64,000 bases of DNA from NCBI GenBank assembly GCA_014843695.1, contig CM026391.1, positions 18,334,255-18,398,254 of the forward strand, in the 5' to 3' direction. This document shows, one piece after another, positions 33,122 through 44,450 of the stretch. How positions within the stretch are numbered: the stretch's first letter is position 1; every line of letters starts with the position of its first letter. The notes beneath the pieces are model-generated. The model was not told the DNA's origin, ran no database searches, and saw nothing but the letters and a program-made list of their open reading frames with translations. Source of the DNA: Archivesica marissinica. Lineage: Eukaryota; Mollusca; Bivalvia; Venerida; Vesicomyidae. Both the position numbers and the translations under genes were made by a program.

Positions 33122-33635
33122 TGCAATTAGTACTGAATTATGGAGAAGGCTTCACTCGCGTACCAAATACATCTTTAAACCTATAACAGACAGTACAATG
33201 ATACCAAATAACTCGCTAAATAATTGAAGAGTTCATCTATTAGATTCGTTGCAAATAACACCATGTGTTCTATTCATTTGTTTCTTCTAATGCCGTATTC
33301 CTGCCTGGACCTAGCACTTTTAGAAGGACTTAAAACGATTTAGTAAACGACTTCAAGAGTGATATAAAAGTATTGATATACATTCTCTGAAAGCTTTTAG
33401 CGTGACATCTAATCTACTATTCCATGCTGTCATTGGAGAGAATCTGTTTCGGAATATCATAGAATCATTCACATTAGCCACATATTCTAAGAAACGATTT
33501 GTTTTTCGTTAAATGTAACGTAAGACTATCAGCTTCAACTCTATTTAAACACATTCTCACTTCTATCTATAAAACACTCGTCTTATTATTGGTCCAGCTG
33601 TTTATGTGAAGAAGGTTTTGAAATCTATAATATAA
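33122..33635. other. Unassigned sequence
   Basis: AT-rich. It may be part of the LINE whose tail is at 32846, but I could not recover a matching protein. Confidence 0.35.
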
Positions 33636-34796
33636 GTATACTAGAGGACATAGAAAACGCACACCTACATTATATACTAGAGGACATAGAAAACGTACAC
33701 CTACATTATACACTAGAGGACATAGAAAACGCACACCTACATTATATACTAGAGGACATAGAAAACGCACACCTACATTATATACTAGAGGACATAGAAA
33801 ACGCACACCTACATTATATACTAGAGGACATAGAAAACGCACACCTACATTATATACTAGAGGACATAGAAAACGCACACCTACATTATATACTAGAGGA
33901 CATAGAAAACGCACACCTACATTATATACTAGAGGACATAGAAAACGCACACCTACATTATATACTAGAGGACATAGAAAACGCACACCTACATTATATA
34001 CTAGAGGACATAGAAAACGCACACCTACATTATATACTAGAGAACATAGAAACGCACACCTACATTATATACTAGAGGACATAGAAAACGCACACCTACA
34101 TTATATACTAGAGGACATAGAAAACGCACACCTACATTATATACTAGAGGACATAGAAAACGCACACCTACATTATATACTAGAGGACATAGAAAACGCA
34201 CACCTACATTATATACTAGAGGACATAGAAAACGCACACCTACATTATATACTAGAGGACATAGAAAACGCACACCTACATTATATACTAGAGGACATAG
34301 AAAACGCACACCTACATTATATACTAGAGTACATAGAAAACGCACACCTACATTATATACTAGAGGACATAGAAAACGCACACCTACATTATATACTAGA
34401 GGACATAGAAAACGCACACCTACATTATATACTAGAGGACATAGAAAACGCACACCTACATTATATACTAGAGGACATAGAAAACGCACACCTACATTAT
34501 ATACTAGAGGACATAGAAAACGCACACCTACATTATATACTAGAGGACATAGAAAACGCACACCTACATTATATACTAGAGGACATAGAAAACGCACACC
34601 TACATTATATGATTACTATTACATGAACACGAAATACGAAGGATTCCATCAACGATATATCACATCTTTATTACAAAACACAAACTGAACAACTAACAAT
34701 ATTCCAAACTGTTTAAAACTATGTATTTATATAGTTATTGTTTTTCATGTAAAAACACACTTATCCGAAGTGTGCGTTTTCTATGTCTTCTAGTAT
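33636..34796. mobile_element. TIR element with one terminal repeat amplified into an array
   Basis: The right part (34611-34796) is the reverse complement of the element at 16932-17124 and ends TCTATGTCTTCTAGTATA. The left part is the array of that same terminal sequence. The outer ends are inverted (TATACTAGAGGACATAGAAA and, complemented, TATACTAGAAGACATAGAAA). Confidence 0.82.
33639..34610. repeat. Minisatellite, 36-bp unit, 27 copies
   Basis: Unit TACTAGAGGACATAGAAAAC, GCACACCTACATTATA. Very uniform, with one 35-base unit near 34041 that divides the minus-strand reading frame into two parts (151 and 186 residues). Uniformity implies recent growth or ongoing homogenisation. Confidence 0.98.
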
Positions 34797-35010
34797 AATA
34801 TTCGCAGAATATATATCATTAAAGGTTCAACTACCGTCTTATACAATATTGTAGTCATGTGTATTTTCAGTCTGTTACCGCGATACGTACTACTGTTCTC
34901 AAATAAACAACATTATTGACAAATTATAGCGAGGGTTGTTTACCCAAAATGACATTAACTCGATATATAATCAACGACATGATGCAATTAAGCAGAAGAT
35001 GTATAGAAGT

Positions 35011-35412
35011 CAGGGCCGTCGCTGGAGCTATTTTGATGATACGCACGGTCACATTTGTTTGTCAATTGAACATAGCGTGCGATTACGCTAGGGGGGTCTC
35101 CCCACCCCACCGGGATATTTTTGGAAATGAGGAAGCAATTTCCTGCATTTCAATGCATTTTGTAACATAGAATTGCAGGACTATTGCTCTGATCAATTAA
35201 TCAAGCACGTAAAATAGCACAAACTATTTCGAGATGTACCATATTTGCAATGGGCTCACTTATTCCACCACTCCACACATCACGGCGCCTATGTATCCCT
35301 ACTACCCCCCCCCCTGGCGTTTTAATTCATTTTTGGAGTTTTAATTTATTTTTCATTTTCTCAGACCAATGATACGCACGTGCGTACTTGCGTATGCCCA
35401 GCGACGGGCCTG
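35011..35412. mobile_element. hAT-like MITE, about 400 bp
   Basis: Termini CAGGGCCGTCGCTGGAGC and, on the complement, CAGGCCCGTCGCTGGGCA. Flanked by GAAGT on both sides (35006-35010, 35413-35417). The inside has GGGGGGTCTCCCCACC and GATACGCACGTGCGTAC, as in the element at 40014. An 8-base duplication, expected for hAT, is not seen here. Confidence 0.65.
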
Positions 35413-35545
35413 GAAGTAGTCCGTATACATATACTAAGGAAGATATAGAAGTAGTCCGTATACATATACTAAGGAAGATATAGAAGTAGTCCGTATACAT
35501 ATACTAAGGAAGATATAGAAGTAGTCCGTATACATATACTAAGAA
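35413..35545. repeat. 36-bp tandem repeat, about 3.7 copies
   Basis: Unit AGTAGTCCGTATACATATAC, TAAGGAAGATATAGAA, starting immediately at the right end of the hAT-like element. A single similar piece (GAAGATGTATAGAAGT) is on its left side at 34995-35010. Confidence 0.93.
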
Positions 35546-35571
35546 TGGTATTTCAAACAATAAGCCTAACA

Positions 35572-35845
35572 GGCGGATCTGGTAAGCACCGGTAATCCAG
35601 GGATCGCAGGTTCGATCCCCCGTCTGACCCTAATAAAACTAACAGTCTTTCAGATGGGACGTTAAACCGAGGTCTCGTGTCGGTGCTTTACACCGTGCAC
35701 GTAAGAGAACCAGAGGAGACTCTGGAATGGGTCTCTTTCTGTATCATTGCACTGTCCTCCAAAAATCTAAAATGACTAATCTCTTCAGGAGGCGTCGCTC
35801 ATATGGGCAACCGGTAGCGACGATAAATAACGTAAAACATACACA
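35572..35845 (+). mobile_element. SINE family A, head partly deleted
   Basis: The head lacks the A-box segment (GGATCTGGTAAGCACCGGTA). B box, body and tail are complete. ACAATAAGC occurs on both sides (35559-35567 and about 35842-35851) as a likely target-site duplication. Confidence 0.88.
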
Positions 35846-35888
35846 ATAAGCGTATGCATGATAAAGTAAGGTGTGCATGGTTTTTATA

Positions 35889-36600
35889 TTACCTCCCTTG
35901 ACAGATAAAGTCCGATTTACCCCGACATTTAGTTGAAATCCTTTGAGTTTACTGTTCATTCCTCAAGGTCAACAAGAGGTTGCGGTAGGACAAATGTAAT
36001 TTTATCAAAATATTATTACACATTTTCTCAATAAAATATCCATTGAATATACTGGATAATATATAAGGAAATCTGTTGAGAAATAATAATTTAATAATAA
36101 TGTGAGAAAACGGATGCCAATGGATAGCATGATGTGCAAAGGAAACAACGATAAAAACAGAGGAAACCAATTAAGAGGACCAATCTACTCGTCGGAGTAT
36201 TCAGGGGCAGTAACTGACTAATGTATCTCGTATTATATTGAAGCAATGAGAGACATCGGTCAGTTACTTCCCCTGAATACTCCCTAAAAGTAAATAGGTC
36301 CTATTAAGTGCTTTCCTCTGTTTTTATCGTTGTTTCTTTTGCACACCATGCTAGCAATTTTCATTTACCTTCTCATCTTATAATTATTAAATTACTGTAT
36401 CCCGACAGATATCCTACAGTATGCATTGGGTACTTACTTGTAAACTATTCTTATCAATTAATTAACAGGATTTTGATCAAATCACATTTATCATACCGCA
36501 ACATCTGGTTACGGAACAACAGTAAAAACAAAGGAATAAAACTAAAAGGACGTATTTACATTTCAGGATAAATCTGCCTTTATTTGCCAAGGGAGATAAC
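35889..36600. repeat. Large imperfect palindrome
   Basis: Arms 35889-36220 and 36259-36600 are inverted copies of one dispersed repeat (TTACCTCCCTTGACAG / CCAAGGGAGATAAC at the outer ends, GGAGTATTCAGGGGCAGTAA / TTACTTCCCCTGAATACTCC at the centre). The spacer is about 38 bases. A third, single arm is at 28133-28450. Confidence 0.82.
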
Positions 36601-36831
36601 AGAAAATTAGAGATGTCTCTCTTTGGCCGCAGTGCCATAGGTCCTAACAACATTAGTGTCTTGTCTCCCCCAATCTTCCGTTATTCTGTTGGATAAACGC
36701 ATGTGACTTGGATTAACTAAAACCAACAGAACATGAATGTAATAAACAACTATATATTGCCAGATCACTGGACATTGTTCGTGATCTACTAGTACAGATA
36801 GCCGGGGAACAGGCGTCGATATAGTTTGCCT

Positions 36832-36947
36832 GGTCAGTCAAATATAGTTTTACACCGAGACCATTAATTGATCCGTATTGAGTTTCTGATGATATTTTGC
36901 CAGAAGTTAAAAAGTGAAAAATCGCCAGACTGGAACCCAGGCTATAT
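36832..36947 (+). repeat. Dispersed repeat, copy 2 (see 2975)
   Basis: Same order of blocks as 2975-3105: TGGTCAGTCAAATATA, CCGTATTGAGTTTCTGATGA, GCCAGAAGTTAAAAAGTG, CCAGACTGGAACCCAGG. Confidence 0.75.
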
Positions 36948-36963
36948 TACAGATACCAATTTG

Positions 36964-37275
36964 ACTAGATGACATAGACGGATCTGTAATCCAGTGGTAA
37001 CACGCTGGACTGGTAATCCAGGGATTGCAGGTTCGATCCCCCGTCTGACCCTAATTAACAGTCTTTCAGAATGGACTTTAAACCGAGGTCTCGTGTCGGT
37101 GCTTTACACCGTGCACGTACAAGAACCAGAGGAGATTCTGGAATGGGTCTCTGTCTGTATCATTGCACTATCCTTCAAAGATCTAAAATGACTAATCTCT
37201 TCAGGAGGCGTCGCTCATATGGGCAACTGGTAGCGACGATAAAAAAACGTAAATCACACACACACTAGATGACAT
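36964..37275 (+). mobile_element. SINE family A, full length, 12-bp target-site duplication
   Basis: Element about 36976-37263. Perfect direct repeats ACTAGATGACAT at 36964-36975 and 37264-37275. Head with the GGT anticodon position; the tail is followed by ACACACAC. Among the best-preserved copies. Confidence 0.95.
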
Positions 37276-37667
37276 TCGGACTGGCACACACGCTGCTGAT
37301 GACATTGTGTGTATACTATAAATTGTTGAGTACTGGAGCATTGTCCTATTCTATGGAGGCGATACCTAATTGCATTAAGATGTTATTGCGTCTTGATTAT
37401 CGCACAGGCGCTTGGTTATTGCATTAATGAGCCCTCGTTTGTCTAGCACTAGAATGTATCTCGTATTGTATACTAATTCGGCATAGTCCACACAAAAGAT
37501 TTCTTCATATTAGACAAAACAAGGGATGGATCATTAATACGGTGCGCACTGAATGTAATTATTACAGCTGGCTCGACACCGGATTGAGAAAATCCATACT
37601 TGAGTCTGATGATTTGTTTTTCACCTAATGGTATTTGTACAGGGCATTGTCGTACAAAGTCAGTCTG
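37276..37667. other. Unassigned sequence
   Basis: No gene or repeat recognised. Confidence 0.4.
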
Positions 37668-37930
37668 TCTGTCCGATTAGCGAAGTGGTTAGCACGCACG
37701 CTCGCTCGCTCGCTTCTCACTAATGCAATCCGGTTTCGATCCCCATACCGGGGATTATTGTGAGATGTTATATTACGGCGATGGTCGCCATATCGGACAT
37801 TCTCCTGGTTACAATGTACTCCGGTTTCCACCCACACGAATGACAAATACATGTTTTCATCCGAGAGTGACTAAGATAAGTTGCTAAAGCCTGTTTCGCG
37901 ATCATTGTAAAATAAATAAAGTTTATAAAT
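37668..37930 (+). mobile_element. SINE family C (V-SINE-like), diverged
   Basis: Head CTGTCCGATTAGCGAAGTGG with a short CGCTCGCTCGCT expansion, the weakened core TACTCCGGTTTCCACCCACA, and the tail TTGTAAAATAAATAAAGTTT. 37931-38274 after it is unassigned. Confidence 0.82.
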
Positions 37931-38274
37931 AAAGAAATGTACCTCTAATCTAAAAGAAAGCATAATGTTCACTGTTATTCTAGCATAAATAAGTTCACAA
38001 GAAAACCATTGATTGTTGGAAAGGACACAGAAATGTACAATGTACCTCTAATGTAAAAGATTTCCGGAAGTAAATGTATAAAACAACACTTTCTTAAAAG
38101 GTTTCTCCGCATCTTATCTCGTACTGATCTGCGTTGAACATATTGGCGCGTGAATAGAGCGAATAGAATAGCGTTATTTATGAGAGATTAGGAAAGTGCA
38201 ATAAATGGTTTCACGGATAGTAAACTGCTGCTTGCTAATATCCCGACTCCATTGTGATAACCAGGGTCATATTG

Positions 38275-38665
38275 TATGTTCATTTATATTTCCAATCTTT
38301 CATTTCTTCTGATACAACATCCACTGTGAAGTGGTACTCAAATCAAACTGAAAAACAGCAAATATATTACAAATACAATGTTAAACATTGACACCGTTAC
38401 CTGTGAATGACGTCACTGTGTTTACGCACTGTATTCTTCCGCCAAATAGTACATTATACTCCACTTCAGTTTGCAATTGCCTGACTTTGTATACCACATC
38501 TTTTCTACACATCAACTAGTCTGAAGTATTCTCAAGTCACATAAATTCTCAAAAAAACAACACAAAAACAATACACTGCCTGTCATGAAAAATGAACTAT
38601 ATTAGTTATAATGACTACATAGGACACCTCTGATGCATTTCCGCCTGTTTACGTATATTCAACAA
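38275..38665 (-). repeat. Dispersed repeat of about 390 bp, copy 2
   Basis: Inverted relative to 31555-31945. The two copies differ by scattered substitutions and small indels. 38666-38906 after it is unassigned. Confidence 0.82.
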
Positions 38666-38906
38666 TAATGTATGCTTTCAAAGTAGGAGGTATTCCCACA
38701 TTTAAAAGATCTGAGCTGTTGGGAATCGTGTAAACCGAGAGTGCAGGGTTTTACCGCACAGCACAGTTATTTCAAATACCGCGAATACCGACCATGCAGT
38801 TAGACACCAGCGCGCATCATGTCGCTTACCGATCTGCACGTGTTCATCTTCTTGACTGTTGGACAATGCTGGATATAGGCTGTGAGTACTCGTATCTCCA
38901 GACAGA

Positions 38907-39068
38907 CACAGACGGATACGTAGTCCAGTGGTTAACATGCTGGACCGGGAATACAGGGATCGCAGACTCGATCCCCCACATACACCATAACCAGAGGAGA
39001 CTCTGGAATGGGTCTCTGTCTGTATCATTGCACTATCCTCCAAAATTCTAAAATGACTAATCTCTTCA
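38907..39068 (+). mobile_element. SINE family A, internally deleted
   Basis: tRNA-like head (CAGACGGATACGTAGTCCAG) followed by ACCAGAGGAGACTCTGGAAT. About 90 bases between head and body and the whole tail after CTAATCTCTTC are missing. Confidence 0.85.
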
Positions 39069-39206
39069 AAATTCCTATTCGGTGATCTTGTGTTTCCTAA
39101 TATTGGGAGCCCAACTAATAATCGATCACTAAACTATTCTCATTTATTCCATATGATTATACAACGATTCATTACGCATACATCTGTAATAAAATGTATC
39201 CAATAA

Positions 39207-39345
39207 GAGTAAGATAAGATAAGATAAGAAAATGTTTATTATAGTGACATGTGCATTCAGTTTATAATTACAATATTACAACAAATGTACATTAATACAA
39301 TAGCACCTGGCCTAGTGGGCCTATAAGTCACCTTAAGCTAATAAA
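39207..39345 (-). mobile_element. Retroelement 3' tail with (TTATC)n
   Basis: AAGATAAGATAAGATAAGAA at its low-coordinate end would be a (TTATC)n tail on the minus strand. The body (GGTGACTTATAGGCCCACTA) is not matched elsewhere in the window. Confidence 0.5.
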
Positions 39346-39358
39346 GCAATTATTTACA

Positions 39359-39675
39359 ATGGTTAATATTTGTGTGTGTTTTACGTTTATTTATCGTCGC
39401 TACCGGTTGCCCATATGAGCGACGCCTCCTGAAGAGATTAGTTATTTTAGATTTTTGGAGGATAGTGCAATGATACAGACAGAGACCCATTCCAGAGTCT
39501 CCTCTGGTTCTTTTACGTGCACGGTGTAAAGCACCGACACGAGACCTCGGTTTAACGTCCCATCTGAAAGACTTTTAATTTTATTAGGGTCAGACGGGGG
39601 ATCGAACCTGCGATCCCTGGATTACCAGTCCAGCGTGTTACCACTGGACTACATATCCGTCTGTATGGTTAATAT
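39359..39675 (-). mobile_element. SINE family A, full length, 11-bp target-site duplication
   Basis: Element about 39370-39664. ATGGTTAATAT at 39359-39369 and 39665-39675. Complete head, body and tail; one of the least diverged copies. 39676-39954 after it is unassigned. Confidence 0.95.
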
Positions 39676-39954
39676 GATATTAACGTATCTATATATATGA
39701 CATGACATACTCTAGTATATGAGTATATGAATATTGATACTATATGGTTATTATTCTGTTCCAAATACTGTAAAACCTCAGCTGACCGATTAGGAATTGT
39801 GTTGAGCGTATGTTGACTAATTATTTGTACATTTCCTTAAATAGTATTATAAAGCCAGGCTTAGGGGGAATAACAAAAATTAATTTATATCAAAGAAGTA
39901 TTATCTTATTTAGTAAATAATAATCGTAATGTATTGCACATACTTTATACTTAC

Positions 39955-40432
39955 TTCACAACGATTGCGAAACAAGCCATACTATATTAATCTGCTTGTC
40001 GGTGAGGATGATAGGCGCGTAGCTAGTCTAAATATGGATTACGCACCATTCTATGGGGTCCGGGGGCATGCTCCACCCGGAATTTTTTTCCCGCTATATG
40101 GTCTCAGGTGACTTTTACCTACTATGAACATCAGCTACAATCACTATCTGTTGGCATTTCGTTCATGTCTGCTTTCTTGTGATTGACAAAAGGCAGTGCA
40201 TCCCCTTATCCCCCTTACGATCCAGTTGTTATTGCATTTTTCGCATTTATTTAATTTCATTTCCAGGAACTGTCAAAATAAATCATACGCTCGTGCGTAC
40301 ATGCGTACATGCGTAAGCCTAGCTAGACGCCTGGATGAAAGCGTATATGTGGTCATTTGTGTGAGAGGAAACAGGATTTCCCGGAGAAACCCACGTGTTC
40401 AATCCGGCGACCACATTATTGCGTTAGATCAC
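39955..40432 (-). mobile_element. SINE family C, split by a hAT-like MITE
   Basis: Tail part at 39955-40013 (TTGTTTCGCAATCGTTGTGA on the minus strand) and core part at 40333-40432 (GGGTTTCTCCGGGAAATCCT). The head is missing. The insertion is described next. Confidence 0.78.
40014..40332. mobile_element. hAT-like MITE inserted in a SINE
   Basis: Ends GGCGCGTAGCTAGTC and, on the complement, AGGCGTCTAGCTAGG. Flanked by GGATGATA (40006-40013) and GGATGAAA (40333-40340), an 8-base duplication with one change, as hAT elements make. The inside has GGGGTCCGGGGGCATGCTCC. Non-coding. Confidence 0.75.
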
Positions 40433-40506
40433 GCAATGGCTTGATGTAGTGTCATTAAGCATAGTCTGCATACTCACGGAACACCCACTTACCACACTAT
40501 TTTATT

Positions 40507-40676
40507 TTTAATTTAAGTTTATTTAACTTCGCTACCGGTTGCCCATGAGCGACGACACCTGAAGAGATAAGTTATTTTTGATTTTGGAGGATGGTGCAAT
40601 ATAACAGACAGTGGCCAATTCCAGAGTCTCCTCTTGTTGTTTTACATGCAGCTTGTATAGCACCGACACGAGACAT
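40507..40676 (-). mobile_element. SINE family A, headless, old
   Basis: Tail GCGAAGTTAAATAAACTTAA on the minus strand and body ATTGCACCATCCTCCAAAAT. Many differences from other copies. The head end stops near GTCTCGTGTCGGTGC. Confidence 0.8.
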
Positions 40677-40702
40677 TTGTATTCGAAAACAATAAATACT
40701 CT

Positions 40703-41077
40703 TTTTGACTAACCTACCTTTTTAGACTTATCTTAATCTAGAATGTGTCCGAAAATCGTTCGAGGTGTTCCACAGCACATCCACTTGCATTCTAGTCACG
40801 TGATCCTCATTTAAATAATTTCTAAAAACAGCGCATCATGTGCAAGTTAGTGTCACAGATCGTTTCTCCGAGCATTTCCGTGTGGGGTCCTTTTGACTAA
40901 CCTACCTTTTTAGACTTATTTTAATCTAGAATGTGTCCGAAAATCGTTCGAGGTGTTCCACAGCACAGCCACTTGCATTCTAGTCACGTGATCCTAAAGT
41001 AAACTATTTCTAAAAACAGCGCATCATGTGCAAGTTAGTGTCACAGATCGTTTCTCCGAGCATTTCCGTGTGGGATC
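40703..41077. repeat. 188-bp tandem duplication
   Basis: Copy 1 at 40703-40890 and copy 2 from 40891 share TTTTGACTAACCTACCTTTT, GAAAATCGTTCGAGGTGTTC and CAAGTTAGTGTCACAGATCG with few differences. Cause and function unknown. Confidence 0.95.
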
Positions 41078-41087
41078 AAAGTTGGCT

Positions 41088-41190
41088 TGCGATAGGTCGA
41101 TGGTTCTACCCGGGTTCCCGGTCGTGTCTGAAATACTGCTCGGGGGGTGGGCATCCGGTGGTCTTCCTCCGCCAATAATAGCTGTAGAGT
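41088..41190 (+). mobile_element. SINE family D-like fragment
   Basis: GGTCGATGGTTCTACCCGGG and CTTCCTCCGCCAATAATAG match the 3' half of the copy at 52150-52325. 41191-41451 is unassigned. Confidence 0.55.
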
Positions 41191-41451
41191 CGCTAATGTG
41201 ATTCATAGACAAAAACCACAAACAAAAAACAGTTGTATATGCTTAATGTTGCACGATTTTGATGTGAACATGTAAGACACGTTGTCTGGATCTGTTAATA
41301 GTTGTGTCAGATGGTGTGCAGCCATATTATTACTCGCCTAATAGACTTGCACTGCAGTGGGACACAAGCACGAAGCAGAGAAACCGTTATCAAGGTGATA
41401 TGTGCTGCGTGTTAAAATGATTGCCACACGCTATGAAAACAGTTGTTATCC

Positions 41452-41633
41452 AGAGACACATTCGAGAATCTCATCTGGTTCGTTTACGTGCATGGTGTAA
41501 AGCACTGACACGAGACCTCGGTTTAAAGTCCCATCTGAAAGACTGTTCAATTTTATTAGGGTCAGACGGGGGATCGAACCTGCGATCCCTGGATTACCAG
41601 TCCAGCGTGTTACCACTGGACTAAAGATCCGTC
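41452..41633 (-). mobile_element. SINE family A, 3' truncated
   Basis: Complete head (AGACGGATCTTTAGTCCAGT) and body to about GAGATTCTCGAATGTGTCTC. The tail is missing. 41634-41933 is unassigned. Confidence 0.88.
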
Positions 41634-41933
41634 TATAAAATGTACAATGGGGAAAGTGTAGTGAATTACTTTATAGGGTCTTCACCATTATTAGCAAATA
41701 CTGGGAACTTTGAAATTGGTAGAGAAGACGTTGTGAAGTAGTCCCGTTGGTTAAAACTTATTTATTTTCTCTCATGTAAATGATTATTTACAACAATTGA
41801 AATACGGAATTGTTATCATCTCCTTATGTACTCAAACATTTCATGGCATGACTATTTACAAGTTCAATAATAATGTTTGCTATGTAATGCTTACAAAGCT
41901 TAATTCATGATATCTAAATAAATTTGGGCTGTC

Positions 41934-42166
41934 CGATTAGCGCAGTGATTAGCATGCTCGCACCAATGCAACCCGAGTTCCATCCTCGGACCGGGAAGTA
42001 TGTGAGAGAGTACGGTGGTCGTCAGATCGGACAGGTGGGGTTTCTCCGGGTACTCTGGTTCTCTCCCACACGAATGACCACATTTACGCTTTCATCCGCG
42101 CCAACGAGAGTGATTAATATAAGTTAATAAAACTTGCTTCGCAATCGTTTTAAATAAATAATGTTT
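41934..42166 (+). mobile_element. SINE family C (V-SINE-like), full length
   Basis: Head CTGTCCGATTAGCGCAGTGA, core GTGGGGTTTCTCCGGGTACT, tail GCCAACGAGAGTGATTAATA then CTTCGCAATCG. About ten bases are missing from the anticodon-arm region (ATGCTCGCACCAATGC). Confidence 0.87.
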
Positions 42167-42667
42167 TAAGAAAAAGAGCTTGAAAAGTTGTGAGAGAGAA
42201 CACACACAAGTAACCGAAAGAAAACCAACAAATAAATTAAATAATAAAATAAAGATTATCCCCGTTGCTTTGTAAAAGTGCATCTGATGTTCCAAACACT
42301 GTGAGCTAAGGAACTGTCTGTCACTGAATGGAGAGAATCTCTAGGGAAAGTATGTGTCCACAGAATTTCCGAAATGTATTCAAACTGATCACAGACGGTG
42401 CGGACATGCGGAAACTAATGCTATGCGCAAATTAGATGACGTCATATAGTTTAGCGTACATGGACCTATGATGCACTCATAATTATATGTATATAGCAAG
42501 CTGGTCGTGTATGTAGAAACAACGACTTGGAACCACTAAGCCATACGAGCAACCGGAATGGTGGCAAGTGAATTGTACCGGATGAAGGTCAAACGGTGTT
42601 ATTGATATAGTGGTCTGGGATTGGTTGAAAAGGTGTAGGGAAGCCCATAAGAGTTATTTGATACATG
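42167..42667. other. Unassigned sequence
   Basis: No gene, SINE or tandem repeat recognised. Confidence 0.4.
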
Positions 42668-43015
42668 AACTGGTTGGCTGAGTAGGTATTGTCACAAATA
42701 GTGAAAATGACTTCTAAATATTAAAATACAATATATGAGCTGCATTTTGGAATATTTAAAAATATTTGCAGACTGTTTGGTGACAAATAAACAGCATATT
42801 ATAAATGCAGGTGTCAGTGCAACATTCACAACCAAATTACCTTCAGAGTAGGGGGTGGATACCTTTAGTGGGAAATTTAAAAAATGCAATTGGTCAACCT
42901 AATTGAAATTTGACTTTTTCCTGTGGCTCAAAGGCCAATCTGTTGAAAACTACTGTCTTTTGTGCCAAACTATTTTTGGGGGAAATGGCACTGTGTGTTA
43001 TAATGGTGGCCTATG
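42668..43015 (-). repeat. Dispersed repeat, second copy of the 11.1-11.5 kb element
   Basis: Inverted relative to 11140-11490; shares GGTAATTTGGTTGTGAATGT, CAACAGATTGGCC-type and ATTTTTAAATATTCCAAAAT sequence on the minus strand. Ordering is the same throughout. Confidence 0.78.
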
Positions 43016-44021
43016 GAAATTGCAATAGCGGTGTCTGACCTGAAACGGGCTAAAGCTAAACATGTGTGGACATTTCGCCTACGAAATACATGTATCGAGT
43101 CTATTCGTAATAAAATCGCCTTCACAACGAAGCTTTCTGGCATTGAGAGAAGTCGCCGAGAAAAATTGATTTAAGTGCAGGAAACATTCGAGACACGTGT
43201 GGGATGTAATAAAAACGGCGAACCAATGTAATTTACTAAGCAATAACTTATCTGGCAATCAGTGGTTTACGGACTTTGAACAATTAGTATCAACAAAATT
43301 GCAACGACAAAGACAATGGGCCACATGGGAGCGATCTTGAATAGTGTTGCAAGGGAGACAAATGCTGAGTAAAGCAGCACTATATCGTAATAAAGGATGT
43401 TTTTTGGTAAAATATAAATACTAATGTTGTGGCGACCCGTGGGTGTGGTGACCCACACTTCAATTTATCTCTCACTATCTCAGTTGAGCTCCTGCCAGGG
43501 TCTAACCTAACACAGATCCACTAGATGTGTCTAAGGGTATGTGATATTTTCTGTCTCACAATTATAACACAACACAGGGGTTTGTCTTTCTTCTATATAT
43601 AATATCTTTCTTCCGTATTTCTTATTTTCTGGTGCATATCTCATGCATATATTTCTCCTTAATTTAATTATATTTTTATTTTAAGTCAGAAATAAGTCAT
43701 TTATCGTTAATTGTCCCAATCAGCTCTAATCTCTTTACTCTGTAACTCCTCTCTTCTTACAATCGTGTCAATGTTTCCGCTTCAATAACCTTCGTCACAC
43801 AATAGTATATTATATTCACCGGAACTAAATATGTTCCTTATCTCGGATGAATAATCTTATAACTCGTATTTATTTTTAAATACGCATTTAACTTTTATAA
43901 GTTAATGTTCTCTTAATGTCTATAATAATCTATCATAGAAACAGTATTCTATATCTTAATTTTGAGATCACGTAACTATCCGTATCCGGGATGTCACCTA
44001 AGTGTGTCTGATTTGATTGTG
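43016..44021. other. Unassigned AT-rich sequence
   Basis: At 43023-43041, 19 bases (CAATAGCGGTGTCTGACCT) match the 45-bp satellite at 54511 with one change. TGTTGTGGCGACCCGTGGGT at about 43431 resembles the start of an LTR, but I found no matching end or duplication. No gene recognised. Confidence 0.4.
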
Positions 44022-44294
44022 TGTGTGTGTGCGTTTTACGTTTATTTATCGTCGCTACCGGTTGCCCATATGAGCGACGCCTCTTGAATAGATTAGTTAT
44101 TTTAGATTTTGGAGGATAGTGCAATGATACAGACAGAGACTCATTCCAGAATCTCCTCTGGTTCTTTTACGTGCACGGTGTAAAGCACCGACACGAGACC
44201 TCGGTTTAATTATTAGGGTCAGACGGGGGAACGAACCTGCGATCCCTGGATTACCAGTCCAGCGTGTTACCACTGGACTACATATCCGGCTGTG
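44022..44294 (-). mobile_element. SINE family A, nearly full length
   Basis: Minus-strand copy with complete tRNA-like head (CAGCCGGATATGTAGTCCAG) and tail. The AACAGTCTTTCAGATGGGAC segment between head and body is deleted. A (GT)n run precedes its tail end. Confidence 0.9.
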
Positions 44295-44450
44295 TGATTT
44301 TATTAATAACGTTCGTTTCATATATACAGACCAGCGTTGGTCGAGTAGACTTATAGACGCCGTAACATCTGTTACGTTACCTAATATTACTAAGATTTTC
44401 CGCGCATCAAAAGATTCGGCCTTTTAAAATTACACAACTGGCCAATCAGT

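Noticed and set aside
34916..35170. 84-residue open frame
   Set aside because: It overlaps the left part of the hAT-like MITE and has no motif.
43431..43990. Solo LTR beginning TGTTGTGGCGACCCGTGGGT
   Set aside because: No matching CA end, target-site duplication or second copy could be found.
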